Positions 1-7,342 of a stretch of 13,412 bases of DNA are shown in pieces. The notes below the pieces were generated by a model. That model saw only the letters and a list, made by a program, of their open reading frames with translations, was not told the origin of the DNA and ran no database searches. Position 1 is the stretch's first letter, and every line of letters starts with the position of its first letter. The translations under genes were made by a program, and so were the position numbers. The DNA is from DATFXF01 sp035258565. Its GTDB lineage: Bacteria > Acidobacteriota > Terriglobia > Acidiferrales > UBA7541. The stretch lies in NCBI GenBank assembly GCA_035258565.1, contig DATFXF010000303.1, forward strand, positions 1 to 13,412. The letters run 5' to 3'.

Positions 1-88
1 CTCTGCGTTGACTTGCTTGCAAGTGATGCCTATGATGGCCGCTAAAGGACTACTGCCCTTCCATGCTCGGCGAAACTATTTCGCATCA

Positions 89-107
89 CCGCATCCGTTT
101 TATGCGG
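89..107. repeat. Short inverted repeat (6-bp stem)
   Basis: CCGCAT at 89-94 and ATGCGG at 102-107 are perfect inverted copies separated by 7 nt, and an alternative ATCCG/CGGAT pairing overlaps them. It sits 7 nt before the GGAGG at 114-118 that precedes a small plus-strand ORF. There is no T-run on either side, so it does not look like an intrinsic terminator. It could be a regulatory hairpin or chance. Confidence 0.3.
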
Positions 108-122
108 ATTATTGGAGGTAAA

Positions 123-173
123 ATGAAATCTGGCGGAGGGCTCAGTCATGAGCGAACCCTTCTCCCCCGCTAA
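123..173 (+). CDS. Possible 16-codon small ORF with a strong ribosome-binding site
   Basis: ATG at 123 follows GGAGG (114-118) with 4 nt between them, a strong though slightly close Shine-Dalgarno. The ORF encodes MKSGGGLSHERTLLPR and stops at TAA 171-173. A hairpin (89-107) lies just upstream. The peptide resembles nothing I know, and its length gives no coding statistics. It could be a leader peptide, but the larger frame downstream (from ATG 148) does not look coding, so no regulated gene is visible. This is a weak candidate resting only on the ribosome-binding site. Confidence 0.15.
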   Translation: MKSGGGLSHERTLLPR

Positions 174-485
174 CAGGGAAAAAATCAGGGAAGTTGCTGG
201 CTTTGGGAGACCCGGGGCCGGCGCAAGCCCCACTCCAAGGCCGACTTCCGGGCAATTCGGCAGTTCCGACATCGTTTGGAACAGGGAATTAACAGGCGCA
301 AAACAGCGATTGCAGCTTTCTGAACAGGAGTATCCGCAGGCGGTGCCGGGAACCCGTTTCGTCGGATCCGCTGCGGCCGCCTGCTGCTCACCAGGGGTAA
401 TGAGAAATGAGCAGAAAGCACCGCTATGCCTTTCACTTCGAAGTGACGAATCTCCTGCCCACGCTGACACTGCGCAGAAGCCTCT

Positions 486-1385
486 TCACCCGACTGGCAC
501 AGTCATACTCCCCTCGCCCACCAGCACGGTGCAGCCGCCGACCTTCACCTTGACCGTCCGGCCCTGGCGCTTCTCGGCCGAAGCCTCGATCAAGCTGGGA
601 CGGCCCATCGCGACGCCCTGGTCGATCCGCCAGGTGAAGGTTCCGTCCTGATCCGACGATCGCGCGGCCAGCCAGCCGGCCAGCGCAGCGGCACCAGAGC
701 CGGTGGCCGGATCCTCCTCGATCCCGTAGGCGGGGCCGAACATCCGGACGTAGAGGCGGCTACCGGGCGCGAGCCCGCCAGCGAAGAAATACAAGTTCGG
801 CGACCACGCTTTCGCGAAACTCGCGGACCACGCGGCGCGATCGAGGACAGCGCGATCAACCATCTCCTTGTCCGCCAGATGAACGAAGCAAAACGGAACA
901 CCGACGCTCGCGAACCAAGTTTCCAAAACGGCCTCCTCGGGAAGCGAGAGCGCCGCCGCAGCCGCGTTGCGCCCCGGACGGGTGAATGGACTCTCGACTT
1001 CTTTCTCTGTCGCCAGACGGGTGAAGCTAGTTTCCCCGAGAAGTTGGATTTCAACCGTGATGGGCCCGACTCCTTCCTCAAGAACAATGGTGGTTGCGCC
1101 GCCTGAGATCTCGAGGAGTCCGAGACGGGCGAGCACCGCGGCCGTGCCGACCGTCGGATGCCCGGCGAAGGGCAGTTCCAGCTTGGGTGTGAAAATCCGC
1201 ACGCGCCGCGTGTGGCGCGGATCTTGCGGCGGAAGAACGAAAGTTGTCTCGGCGAAGTTGAATTCGCGTGCGAGCGCCTGCATGGCCCGATCGGACACCC
1301 CCCGCGCGTCTGGAAAGACCGCGAGTTGGTTCCCCCCAAAGGCGGTCTCCGTAAAAACGTCGGCAATGACGAATCGGTGGGACAT
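486..1385 (-). CDS. PhzF-family isomerase/epimerase
   Basis: This 299-residue protein belongs to the PhzF (phenazine biosynthesis-like) family, whose fold resembles diaminopimelate epimerase and whose members isomerise small acids by proton shuttling. The N-terminus (FVIADVFTETAFGGNQLAVF) is the family signature. The catalytic Glu is E46 in NFAETTFVLP, and the first GHP motif is in FAGHPTVGTA near residue 78. The second half has the matching EEDPATGSGAAALAGW motif. Both active-site halves are therefore present and the length is normal. I chose the ATG at 1385 because family similarity starts there; an upstream in-frame TTG at 1430 would add 15 unlikely residues. The gene is 287 nt from the operon to its right, so it is probably a separate unit. 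The substrate is unknown, and there is no phenazine gene context. Confidence 0.9.
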   Translation of the reverse strand: MSHRFVIADVFTETAFGGNQLAVFPDARGVSDRAMQALAREFNFAETTFVLPPQDPRHTRRVRIFTPKLELPFAGHPTVGTAAVLARLGLLEISGGATTIVLEEGVGPITVEIQLLGETSFTRLATEKEVESPFTRPGRNAAAAALSLPEEAVLETWFASVGVPFCFVHLADKEMVDRAVLDRAAWSASFAKAWSPNLYFFAGGLAPGSRLYVRMFGPAYGIEEDPATGSGAAALAGWLAARSSDQDGTFTWRIDQGVAMGRPSLIEASAEKRQGRTVKVKVGGCTVLVGEGSMTVPVG

Positions 1386-1672
1386 GACCGCGTACGGTCT
1401 CGATTCTATGGGTGTCACCGGCGCGAGCAAGACCCAAATTGGCTCCCGGCTTCGAGTGGGGCGCCGGTCTTCTACCTCAACCCCATCCCACCTCGTAAGG
1501 CCATGTTCACTGCAGTCTTGCGCCTAGCAGCCGTGCTGTGCGCGCTACGGGGTCGTTCTCGCGACATCCTGGGTCGGACTGTACCGGCGTGTACGAACAA
1601 TTCTGAAGCAGCGCTGGTAGAGGCCTCCAAGGTCGCACTCTCCCCATCCAATATGCATCTTCCTGCGGTTGA
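1386..1672. other. Intergenic gap, no recognised gene
   Basis: These 287 nt separate the end of the carboxylase operon from the phzF-like gene, both on the minus strand. Short open frames are present (for example 1507-1692 minus), but none shows a motif, a good ribosome-binding site or a convincing composition. The gap presumably holds the end of the operon transcript and the phzF-like promoter. I could not pick out a convincing terminator hairpin with a T-run or a convincing -35/-10 pair. Confidence 0.5.
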
Positions 1673-2722
1673 TCAACATATTCTCTTCTCAACGCGGGTT
1701 TTGGCGCAGCGCAGGAAGATCCTCATCACGCGCTTCATGTCCGTGCCGGTTGGGAGATCGCCTGCGGTCGTCAGGATCGCGGGCTGCAACTCAGAAATCA
1801 CTTGCGGAAGGAATGGATCCAATTCTTCTCGGGCGGGTTCATCCGGTTGGAATGCTTTGAGGGGTAGGGCGAGGCCAACGGTCGCGGCCTTCAATTCAGG
1901 TATTCTCCCGGGTGGGAAGGCCCGGAGCGCATCTAGCGCGGGGCATAAGACACGACCCCACGGTTCCCGGAAAATCACATCGCAGTTTTTCGCCACCGAA
2001 TGCTCGTTCGCCAGCACGAGAACAGGCAGCGCTTCGTAGAAGCGCACCACGTTGAAAGCCGGCGCAAGCAGCGACGCCCAGGCCTGGCAGCTCTCGGCCG
2101 AAAGGGTGGGGAGAATTTCCTCTCTGACGAGGACCAAATTGGCACCTGCTTCGACAAATGCCAGCGCTACCTTGTGGATTACCGAGGCTGCCAACTCCAG
2201 GGCGGCCTCTGGCAGATCTTCGCTGTGCAGCTCCTCTTCATGCTCCAAGTGCGTGATGCGGGCGGCCAGCGTGAATGGACCTGTAGCCGCGGCCATCAGC
2301 AGAGTTCGGTCGCGGAGCAGCCACTTCAACTGGCGGATGACCTCGACGGCAACTGCGACGCGCGAACTCTTGCTGGCCTCTTCGGGCGAACGCAGGCCCT
2401 CCGGCAATTGTCCCTTCGCAGTCTGCCGAGGCCAGCAGATTCTGGCCCATTGGCCTTCTTTTTCCCAATGGAGGGTGCCGCCGAGCGCTTCCGCCTCAAG
2501 ATACGGATCGAAATAACAGGCCACGCCGTCCGAACCTAGGCGATTGTGCATTTGTCTTAGGGAATTTGAAATCTTCGTTGGACTTCCCAGGAAGGTGCCT
2601 AGCGGCAGGTTCTCCACTTCCGCCCCGAGCGAGAATACAATCGGCAATATTAGGGGTCGTGGCGGCGATACTCCCTGCAAAAGGCCTTTGACCATCTCAC
2701 GGGGAGTAAGATTTTCAGCCAT
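1673..2722 (-). CDS. UroD-superfamily protein (MtaA/CmuA-like), atypical active site
   Basis: A 349-residue protein of the uroporphyrinogen decarboxylase/cobalamin methyltransferase (UroD/MtaA/CmuA) superfamily. The evidence is fold-type motifs: an N-terminal LTPREMVKGLLQG helix, AATGPFTLAARI near 145-155, FVEAGANLVLVREE near 189-202, and a C-terminal ILTTAGDLPTGTDMKRV segment near 316-331 matching the family's 'GCDIPPGTPxEN' strand-loop. It lacks the RPPVWxMRQAGRY signature of true HemE. The usual zinc ligands of the methyltransferase branch also look absent: the His-x-Cys segment reads LANEHS (about 237-242), and the Cys before Asp in the C-terminal loop is Gly321. It starts 3 nt after the HyuB stop with no Shine-Dalgarno, so translation is probably coupled. 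Its role is unknown; it may be an accessory, substrate-binding or decarboxylating partner of the carboxylase. Confidence 0.75.
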   Translation of the reverse strand: MAENLTPREMVKGLLQGVSPPRPLILPIVFSLGAEVENLPLGTFLGSPTKISNSLRQMHNRLGSDGVACYFDPYLEAEALGGTLHWEKEGQWARICWPRQTAKGQLPEGLRSPEEASKSSRVAVAVEVIRQLKWLLRDRTLLMAAATGPFTLAARITHLEHEEELHSEDLPEAALELAASVIHKVALAFVEAGANLVLVREEILPTLSAESCQAWASLLAPAFNVVRFYEALPVLVLANEHSVAKNCDVIFREPWGRVLCPALDALRAFPPGRIPELKAATVGLALPLKAFQPDEPAREELDPFLPQVISELQPAILTTAGDLPTGTDMKRVMRIFLRCAKTRVEKRIC

Positions 2723-2725
2723 CGT

Positions 2726-4786
2726 TTAGGGTCGGAAGACCGGGCCAGTCGGCTTGGCGTCCGGCCAAGTGCCGTACCACTGCAAGACATCCTTCGGCGG
2801 GCTCTTCTTGCTCCACTCCTGAACGAATTCAGCGTAAGGCTTGCCACGGGCAAGTCGGGCCCGCCGCTCCCCATCCCTTTTCTGCCGGGTCTTCTCGGCA
2901 TCCAGCTTTCGGCGCTCGGGATCGTACACAACGTGGTATATATTCTGAGCCGTCCAATCCGAGATGATCTGTTTCACCAAATCCTCCAACACCGCATCCG
3001 GTTCTCGTTCGAGCGGGTCCCCATAACCCGGCCCGCCGCCGCTAAACCCGAATAGCACGTCTCCCTCTTGGTAAACCTGGGGAGTGCGGGCGATCAGTTC
3101 GTACTTCCATTCACCCTTGATCGTGTCTTTTCCCAGAATCGCGCGGTGGTCCAGCGCGAGCTGCGGATCCCCTTTCTGCATCTTTTCCAGCAAATCACTT
3201 TTCCGGATGCTGATGCCGGGAATGGGGGCAGAGGCATATCCCCCGAACAGCGGCTGGAAGAGAGGCACCTTGCTCCCGTTGCCCATGCAAAGGGAGACCA
3301 GTTCTGGAACCTTGTGAACCATCCATTGTTGCACCGCTCCCGCGCCCCCACGGTGCCGCCCGTGGCCGCAGGAATCCTTCCAGTGCTGCGAGAGTGTGAT
3401 CGTCAGCGGCAGCTCGCTTTCCACTTGTTCTGAGTCCGGGGCGCGGCCAAACGCGCACCAAGCAAAGCCATAAGAGTCCATGCCGTCTCCAGTGGCGCGG
3501 CCTCCTTGTCCTTGCGTGTTCAGGGCAAACGACAGGATATCGGCAACCGCCAGTTTCCACTGCGATAGTCCGGCGCAAATCTGCGAAGTATGTTGAGTCC
3601 CCGGGGAAGCCGCAACCTGCCGCCACAAGTTGGCACTGGAAAACATCATCCTGGCAAAACTGTTGTGCGTGGCGCAGCGCGTCTGCATGCCGATGAATAC
3701 GCAGCAGCTGGTTGCTGCAGTGGGGCTCGGGTTGAGGATGATGCACTCGGGGAAGACGAAATCGATTGGAGCAAACGTGGAGCTAGCAATGGGCAGGTCG
3801 TGGAAGAAATACTCGTACATGAAATTGGCGATATGGCCGACCACGGCCTGCGGATGGACGTTGTATGAAGAAGCGTTTTCCGGCGAGGTGCCTTGGAAAT
3901 CGAAAATGATTCTGCCGTCCTGCTTCGTCACCGTCAAATAGCAGGAGCGCACAAGCGCCGGCGTCCATCCGATGGCATCGTTGAAGACGACGCCGCGGAA
4001 CTTGCCATTGGGTAAGGCCTCGATTTTTTTTCGTGCTCCTGCCTCCGCCGTATCGCACATCTTGTGTAGCAGCCCGACCACAAACTCCGGACCGCGCTTT
4101 TCCACCAGTTCAAGCAGCCGCACGCGAACCCGATCTGCCGTGGTGCACCGCGCGCGCAAGTCGGAGATGAACATGGCCGGCGCGCGAAGACCGTAAACGG
4201 AGTAAAACTCCAGGAAATCATTGCGCAGTTCGTAGTTCTCGGCGATCTTGATCGGAGGAAGGTTGAGCCCTTCTTCAAATCGTGAGCGAGCGCTCACGGG
4301 CATCCCTCCTGGCTCGATGGCACCGGTTTCGGTGGTATGCAGCGCGGCCGAAGCCCAAGCCAGCAGCTTCCCCCGGTAAAAGATCGGCATGAGGGCCACT
4401 TGGTCCGGGTTGTGAATGCCGCCATAAAGAGCGTCATTGGTGTACCAGATGTCGCCTTCGCGAATCCCCGGGTTTTCCTTGTAATGCTTGAGAACAAATT
4501 TGACGATGATCGGTTGAATGATTGCATGCAAATAGGTGCCGCAGGCTGCGTTCACCAGATCCCCGCTGGCCGTGAAGATCGCCACCATGGAGTCGCCGGA
4601 AACCCCGAAATAGCTTCGCGACGACCGCACGAAGACCTCCATGGCCTCTTCCAGAATGTCGTTGGTAGTCTGCACGCCGATTTCGTAGTCCCCTCGGGGG
4701 ATTTTGGCGGCGCACTCTCTTTCATAAAGTGTCATCGGAGCCGGCTTCAGCCACTCGAGTTTTTCGGAGAGTGTCGGGATCGGCAT
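2726..4786 (-). CDS. HyuB/AcxB-type subunit of an ATP-dependent carboxylase (acetone/acetophenone carboxylase family)
   Basis: A 686-residue hydantoinase B/oxoprolinase family protein, the subunit where carbon-carbon bond formation is thought to occur in acetone-type carboxylases. The metal triad can be traced: H125-N-P-D128 followed 22 residues later by H150. This is the same spacing as the Mn ligands I recall for the Xanthobacter acetone carboxylase large subunit (His150, Asp153, His175). Other family features are GTSPENASSYN (299-309), a glycine-rich GHGRHRGGAG stretch (474-483), MGNGSK...LFGGY (501-517) and FSGGGPGYGDPLEREP (581-596). The charged C-terminal tail resembles that of AcxB. 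It is shorter than AcxB (about 770). The ATG at 4786 is preceded by GAAGGAG and GAAGGA; an upstream ATG at 4846 would overlap the previous gene and adds no family sequence. It lies 25 nt after the alpha-like gene. Confidence 0.92.
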   Translation of the reverse strand: MPIPTLSEKLEWLKPAPMTLYERECAAKIPRGDYEIGVQTTNDILEEAMEVFVRSSRSYFGVSGDSMVAIFTASGDLVNAACGTYLHAIIQPIIVKFVLKHYKENPGIREGDIWYTNDALYGGIHNPDQVALMPIFYRGKLLAWASAALHTTETGAIEPGGMPVSARSRFEEGLNLPPIKIAENYELRNDFLEFYSVYGLRAPAMFISDLRARCTTADRVRVRLLELVEKRGPEFVVGLLHKMCDTAEAGARKKIEALPNGKFRGVVFNDAIGWTPALVRSCYLTVTKQDGRIIFDFQGTSPENASSYNVHPQAVVGHIANFMYEYFFHDLPIASSTFAPIDFVFPECIILNPSPTAATSCCVFIGMQTRCATHNSFARMMFSSANLWRQVAASPGTQHTSQICAGLSQWKLAVADILSFALNTQGQGGRATGDGMDSYGFAWCAFGRAPDSEQVESELPLTITLSQHWKDSCGHGRHRGGAGAVQQWMVHKVPELVSLCMGNGSKVPLFQPLFGGYASAPIPGISIRKSDLLEKMQKGDPQLALDHRAILGKDTIKGEWKYELIARTPQVYQEGDVLFGFSGGGPGYGDPLEREPDAVLEDLVKQIISDWTAQNIYHVVYDPERRKLDAEKTRQKRDGERRARLARGKPYAEFVQEWSKKSPPKDVLQWYGTWPDAKPTGPVFRP

Positions 4787-4811
4787 AGTCCTTCTTCGCT
4801 CCTTCAGCGGC

Positions 4812-6932
4812 TTAGGCTTCCAGGATGCCGAGGCCGCGCTCGTCAATCGAAAAACGCATCGACGGTGGGGCGACGATCGTTGTGTATTCCCCTTCGATCA
4901 CAGCGGGGCCCTCGACCACATTCCCGGGGCGCAACCCCTCGTAACCGAAAATCGGCGTCACGCGGAAGTCTTTTGCCTCCGGCCAATACACCGGCCGTTC
5001 GCCCTTCCGGGCCGCCGCGGGATCGGGCTCCGCCAGCGCCATGTTCGGCAAATGGACCTTCTCCGTTTCTACAATTGCTTTCAGGACGAAGCTTTCGACG
5101 AAAACTCCGCCCTCCGGGTTGACCACGAACGGGCTGAATGCTTCACTGAACTCCTTTTCAAAGGCCTGGCACACCGCCTGGACGTCTTCCTGGCAATGCA
5201 GGAAGAGCCTTGGCGAAAGGGCTCTTTTCACGTGGAATTGACCGCCGTAAAGCATATCCAGCTCGAGAACAAATGCAGCTCGGTTCCAATCGAGGCCATC
5301 TCCGGCAAGATCCCTCTGCGCCTGCTCGATCAGGGCTTCGATCGTCCGATTGAACGTTTCGTAGTCCTGGGTCTGCTGCCGCGTCCTGGGTTCCATTAGC
5401 GTAATTTTCTTGGAGACTTCGTACACGTGCATAATGTTCATCGTCGAGGAGCCGAAGGCGCAGAAGACCGGTGAAAACGAGAAGCTGACCGCTTTCGGAA
5501 TGTCGCCCTTGAATCCTTCCACGTGCGTAGGACCCGCGCCTCCGCCGACAAACAGAACGAAGTCCTCGGGGCTATACCCGCGCAAATGAACTTCCTTCAT
5601 GATGGCAGAGGCCATGTTGCCGTTCACAATCTTCCGAATCAGCTGGGCAGCCTCCTCCACGGAGACGCCCAAGGGCTTGGCAATTTTGTCGCGGATGGCT
5701 TGAACGGCGCGGCTCGGAACCAGGCGCATCCGCCCACCGTAGTAATAGTCCGGGTTGATGTAGCCCAGCACCACATCCGCATCAGTGACCGTGGGTTCGG
5801 CTCCGCCAAGATTGAAACAAGCGGGGCCTGGCATCGACCCGGCGCTTCGCGGGCCCACCTGCACCTGATTCTGAAGCAAGCGATTGATGGCGGCGATGGA
5901 ACCGCCGCCAGCGCCGATGGAAAGCGTCTTGATCATCGTGATCCCGACCATCCACCGGTCGATGATCGGGCGAAAATCGTAGCTGCGCACGCTGTCTTTG
6001 ACCACCAGCCCCACATCGAAGCTCGTCCCGCCCATGTCGGTCATCACCACATTGTGGTAGCCCAGCGACTTGGCCACGTGATAGGCACCCATCAACCCTG
6101 CCACCGGCCCGCTGTTGTACGTGCGGCTGGCTGTAGTGCGGAAGACTTCAGCGATCCCGCCGGAACTCTGGACCATCAGCAAGGGCTTCCGGTAGCCCTT
6201 CTCCCGCAGCTTGTCCCACATGGCGGAAAGCTCGATCTGCATCGAACGCTGCAAGTAGGCATCGAGGATGGCTGCCAGCGTGCGCTCGTACTCCCCCAGC
6301 TTGCCCACAACCTGGCCGGCGAGGACGACGGGAACGTAACCGATGTGGTATTCCTTGTACTCGTCGCGGATAATCTCCTTCACACGCCGTTCGTGTACGG
6401 GGTTCAGAAAACCCCAGAGAAGAGAAACGACAAACCCGCGGGCGCCACGAGAGGCCAAGTAACGAACCTTCTTGCGGGCGTCGTTCTCATCTAGTGGCCG
6501 GATTACCCTTCCGCGCGAATCAATGCGCTCCTTGACTCCTACAATCATGTCCCGAGGGATGAGCGGATCGGGCTTTTTCTGAACCGCCAAGTTCCTCCGC
6601 TCCGCCACCCGCGTGCCATCAATCCACTGCGCGCCGCGGCCAATTAGCACCACATCTTCGTGGCCTTCCGTGCTGATCAAGCCCAGCCGCGGACCCTTCC
6701 TTTCGATCAGGCGGTTCGTGGCGATCGTCGTTGAATAGCGGAGCATGTCGATGGCAGGCAACAGCTCTTCCATTTTCAAACCGAGCCCGCTGGCCGCCTC
6801 CTCAATCACCCGCGAGAAGCAAACGGAGAGGTCATAGGGGGTTGTGAGGACCTTCTTGATCATGGGCATTCCGTTGAAATTCAGGACAAGATCCGTAAAC
6901 GTTCCGCCCACGTCGATGTCGATGGAGTTCAT
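4812..6932 (-). CDS. HyuA/AcxA-type ATPase subunit (alpha-like) of the carboxylase
   Basis: A 706-residue hydantoinase A/oxoprolinase family protein with an ASKHA (actin/hexokinase-like) ATPase core. It shows phosphate-1 DIDVGGTFTD (5-14), LRYSTTIATNRLIERKGP (64-81), phosphate-2 TDMGGTSFDVG (298-308), GAGGGSIA (340-347), GPRSAGSMPGPACFNLGG (360-377), TVTDADVVLGYINPDYYYGG (381-400) and the adenosine loop FVGGGAGPTH (461-470). Length is close to AcxA (about 717). In this family the subunit phosphorylates ketone enol and/or bicarbonate. The start codon overlaps the gamma stop by ATGA, so the two are translationally coupled. It is one of two divergent HyuA copies in the operon. The fuller match to acetone carboxylase motifs makes it the more canonical copy. 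Which substrate it activates cannot be told. Confidence 0.93.
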   Translation of the reverse strand: MNSIDIDVGGTFTDLVLNFNGMPMIKKVLTTPYDLSVCFSRVIEEAASGLGLKMEELLPAIDMLRYSTTIATNRLIERKGPRLGLISTEGHEDVVLIGRGAQWIDGTRVAERRNLAVQKKPDPLIPRDMIVGVKERIDSRGRVIRPLDENDARKKVRYLASRGARGFVVSLLWGFLNPVHERRVKEIIRDEYKEYHIGYVPVVLAGQVVGKLGEYERTLAAILDAYLQRSMQIELSAMWDKLREKGYRKPLLMVQSSGGIAEVFRTTASRTYNSGPVAGLMGAYHVAKSLGYHNVVMTDMGGTSFDVGLVVKDSVRSYDFRPIIDRWMVGITMIKTLSIGAGGGSIAAINRLLQNQVQVGPRSAGSMPGPACFNLGGAEPTVTDADVVLGYINPDYYYGGRMRLVPSRAVQAIRDKIAKPLGVSVEEAAQLIRKIVNGNMASAIMKEVHLRGYSPEDFVLFVGGGAGPTHVEGFKGDIPKAVSFSFSPVFCAFGSSTMNIMHVYEVSKKITLMEPRTRQQTQDYETFNRTIEALIEQAQRDLAGDGLDWNRAAFVLELDMLYGGQFHVKRALSPRLFLHCQEDVQAVCQAFEKEFSEAFSPFVVNPEGGVFVESFVLKAIVETEKVHLPNMALAEPDPAAARKGERPVYWPEAKDFRVTPIFGYEGLRPGNVVEGPAVIEGEYTTIVAPPSMRFSIDERGLGILEA

Positions 6933-7321
6933 TCCATAGCCTCGAGCCGATGTTCGCGGATGACCAACTCGCCCTGGCGCAGTCTCTCCTTCAGCCGATC
7001 AACGTCAATCTCAATGTCGTGCGTGATGGGGTGTCCCGGCGGCAGGTATTCGGTTTCCACCTGAATGCCGCAGCCCGGGCAATAGAACTCCACGATGCGA
7101 GTCCAGAGCGGGTCGGGCGAAAAGTCGAAAGCTCCGGAGACCAGTGGCGGATGAATCTCTCGCGGGTCACGGTCGTACAGCAGGCAGCCTTTCTTATAGT
7201 TTTCCCGAGCCGACCCCAATCCGCGCCCGCAGCGGTTGCATAACCACTGCTCCCGCTCAAGATCCAGATCGAGATATTCAGTGATGTGGATCCGGCTCTC
7301 CTGTTCCGGGGCCATTTCCAT
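6929..7321 (-). CDS. Acetone/acetophenone carboxylase gamma-type zinc-binding subunit
   Basis: This small protein (130 residues from 7321, or 128 from a second ATG at 7315) matches the gamma subunit of acetone carboxylase. It has C28-x-x-C31 (CNRCG), then YKKGCLLYDRDPREIHPPL, WTRIVEFYCPGCG with C81-x-x-C84, and a closing segment PPGHPITHDIEIDVDRL like AcxC's 'PVIHDFSPDIE'. The two CxxC pairs can form one structural Zn site. It is slightly shorter than AcxC (about 168) because the N-terminal arm is reduced. GAGG lies 8 nt before the second ATG (7315), which makes that the more likely start. The gene sits between the two HyuA genes, 21-27 nt after the first and overlapping the second by 4 nt. 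A gamma subunit separates true carboxylases from simple ATP-dependent hydantoinases and oxoprolinases, so it strongly shapes the functional call. Confidence 0.88.
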   Translation of the reverse strand: MEMAPEQESRIHITEYLDLDLEREQWLCNRCGRGLGSARENYKKGCLLYDRDPREIHPPLVSGAFDFSPDPLWTRIVEFYCPGCGIQVETEYLPPGHPITHDIEIDVDRLKERLRQGELVIREHRLEAME

Positions 7322-7342
7322 TTCCTCGTTGCGCGCGTCTGG

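Larger units (their letters stand above)
1..485. other. Left-edge region without a supportable gene
   Basis: I see no recognisable protein or RNA gene here. Open frames exist on both strands (for example 148-651 plus and 42-470 minus), but their translations are rich in Pro, Ser, Arg and Cys and show no motif I recognise. They also overlap each other, which is typical of chance frames in GC-rich DNA. The region lies downstream of the phzF-like gene. I found no clear intrinsic terminator with a T-run. It does contain a small hairpin (89-107) and a short Shine-Dalgarno-led ORF (123-173), listed separately. Confidence 0.5.

Noticed and set aside
89..107. Intrinsic terminator
   Set aside because: The stem is only 6 bp and there is no T-run on either strand.
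42..470. Minus-strand 142-codon frame downstream of the phzF-like gene
   Set aside because: Cys/Ser-rich composition without a family motif, and it overlaps other frames of equal quality, so it is probably chance.
148..651. Plus-strand 167-codon frame at the left edge
   Set aside because: It overlaps the end of the confident phzF-like gene on the other strand, has low-complexity Pro/Ser/Arg composition and shows no recognisable motif.
1158..2039. Plus-strand frame spanning the phzF/UroD gap
   Set aside because: It runs antisense to both the phzF-like and UroD-like genes and has no motif, so it does not explain the gap.
1673..2722. Calling the UroD-family gene hemE (heme biosynthesis)
   Set aside because: The N-terminal Arg-rich HemE signature is absent and the gene is tightly coupled to a carboxylase operon rather than heme genes.
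5523..6494. Long plus-strand frame (323 codons)
   Set aside because: It is antisense to the HyuA alpha-like gene, whose motifs are unmistakable. His/Arg/Ala-rich content is typical of an antisense shadow in GC-rich DNA.
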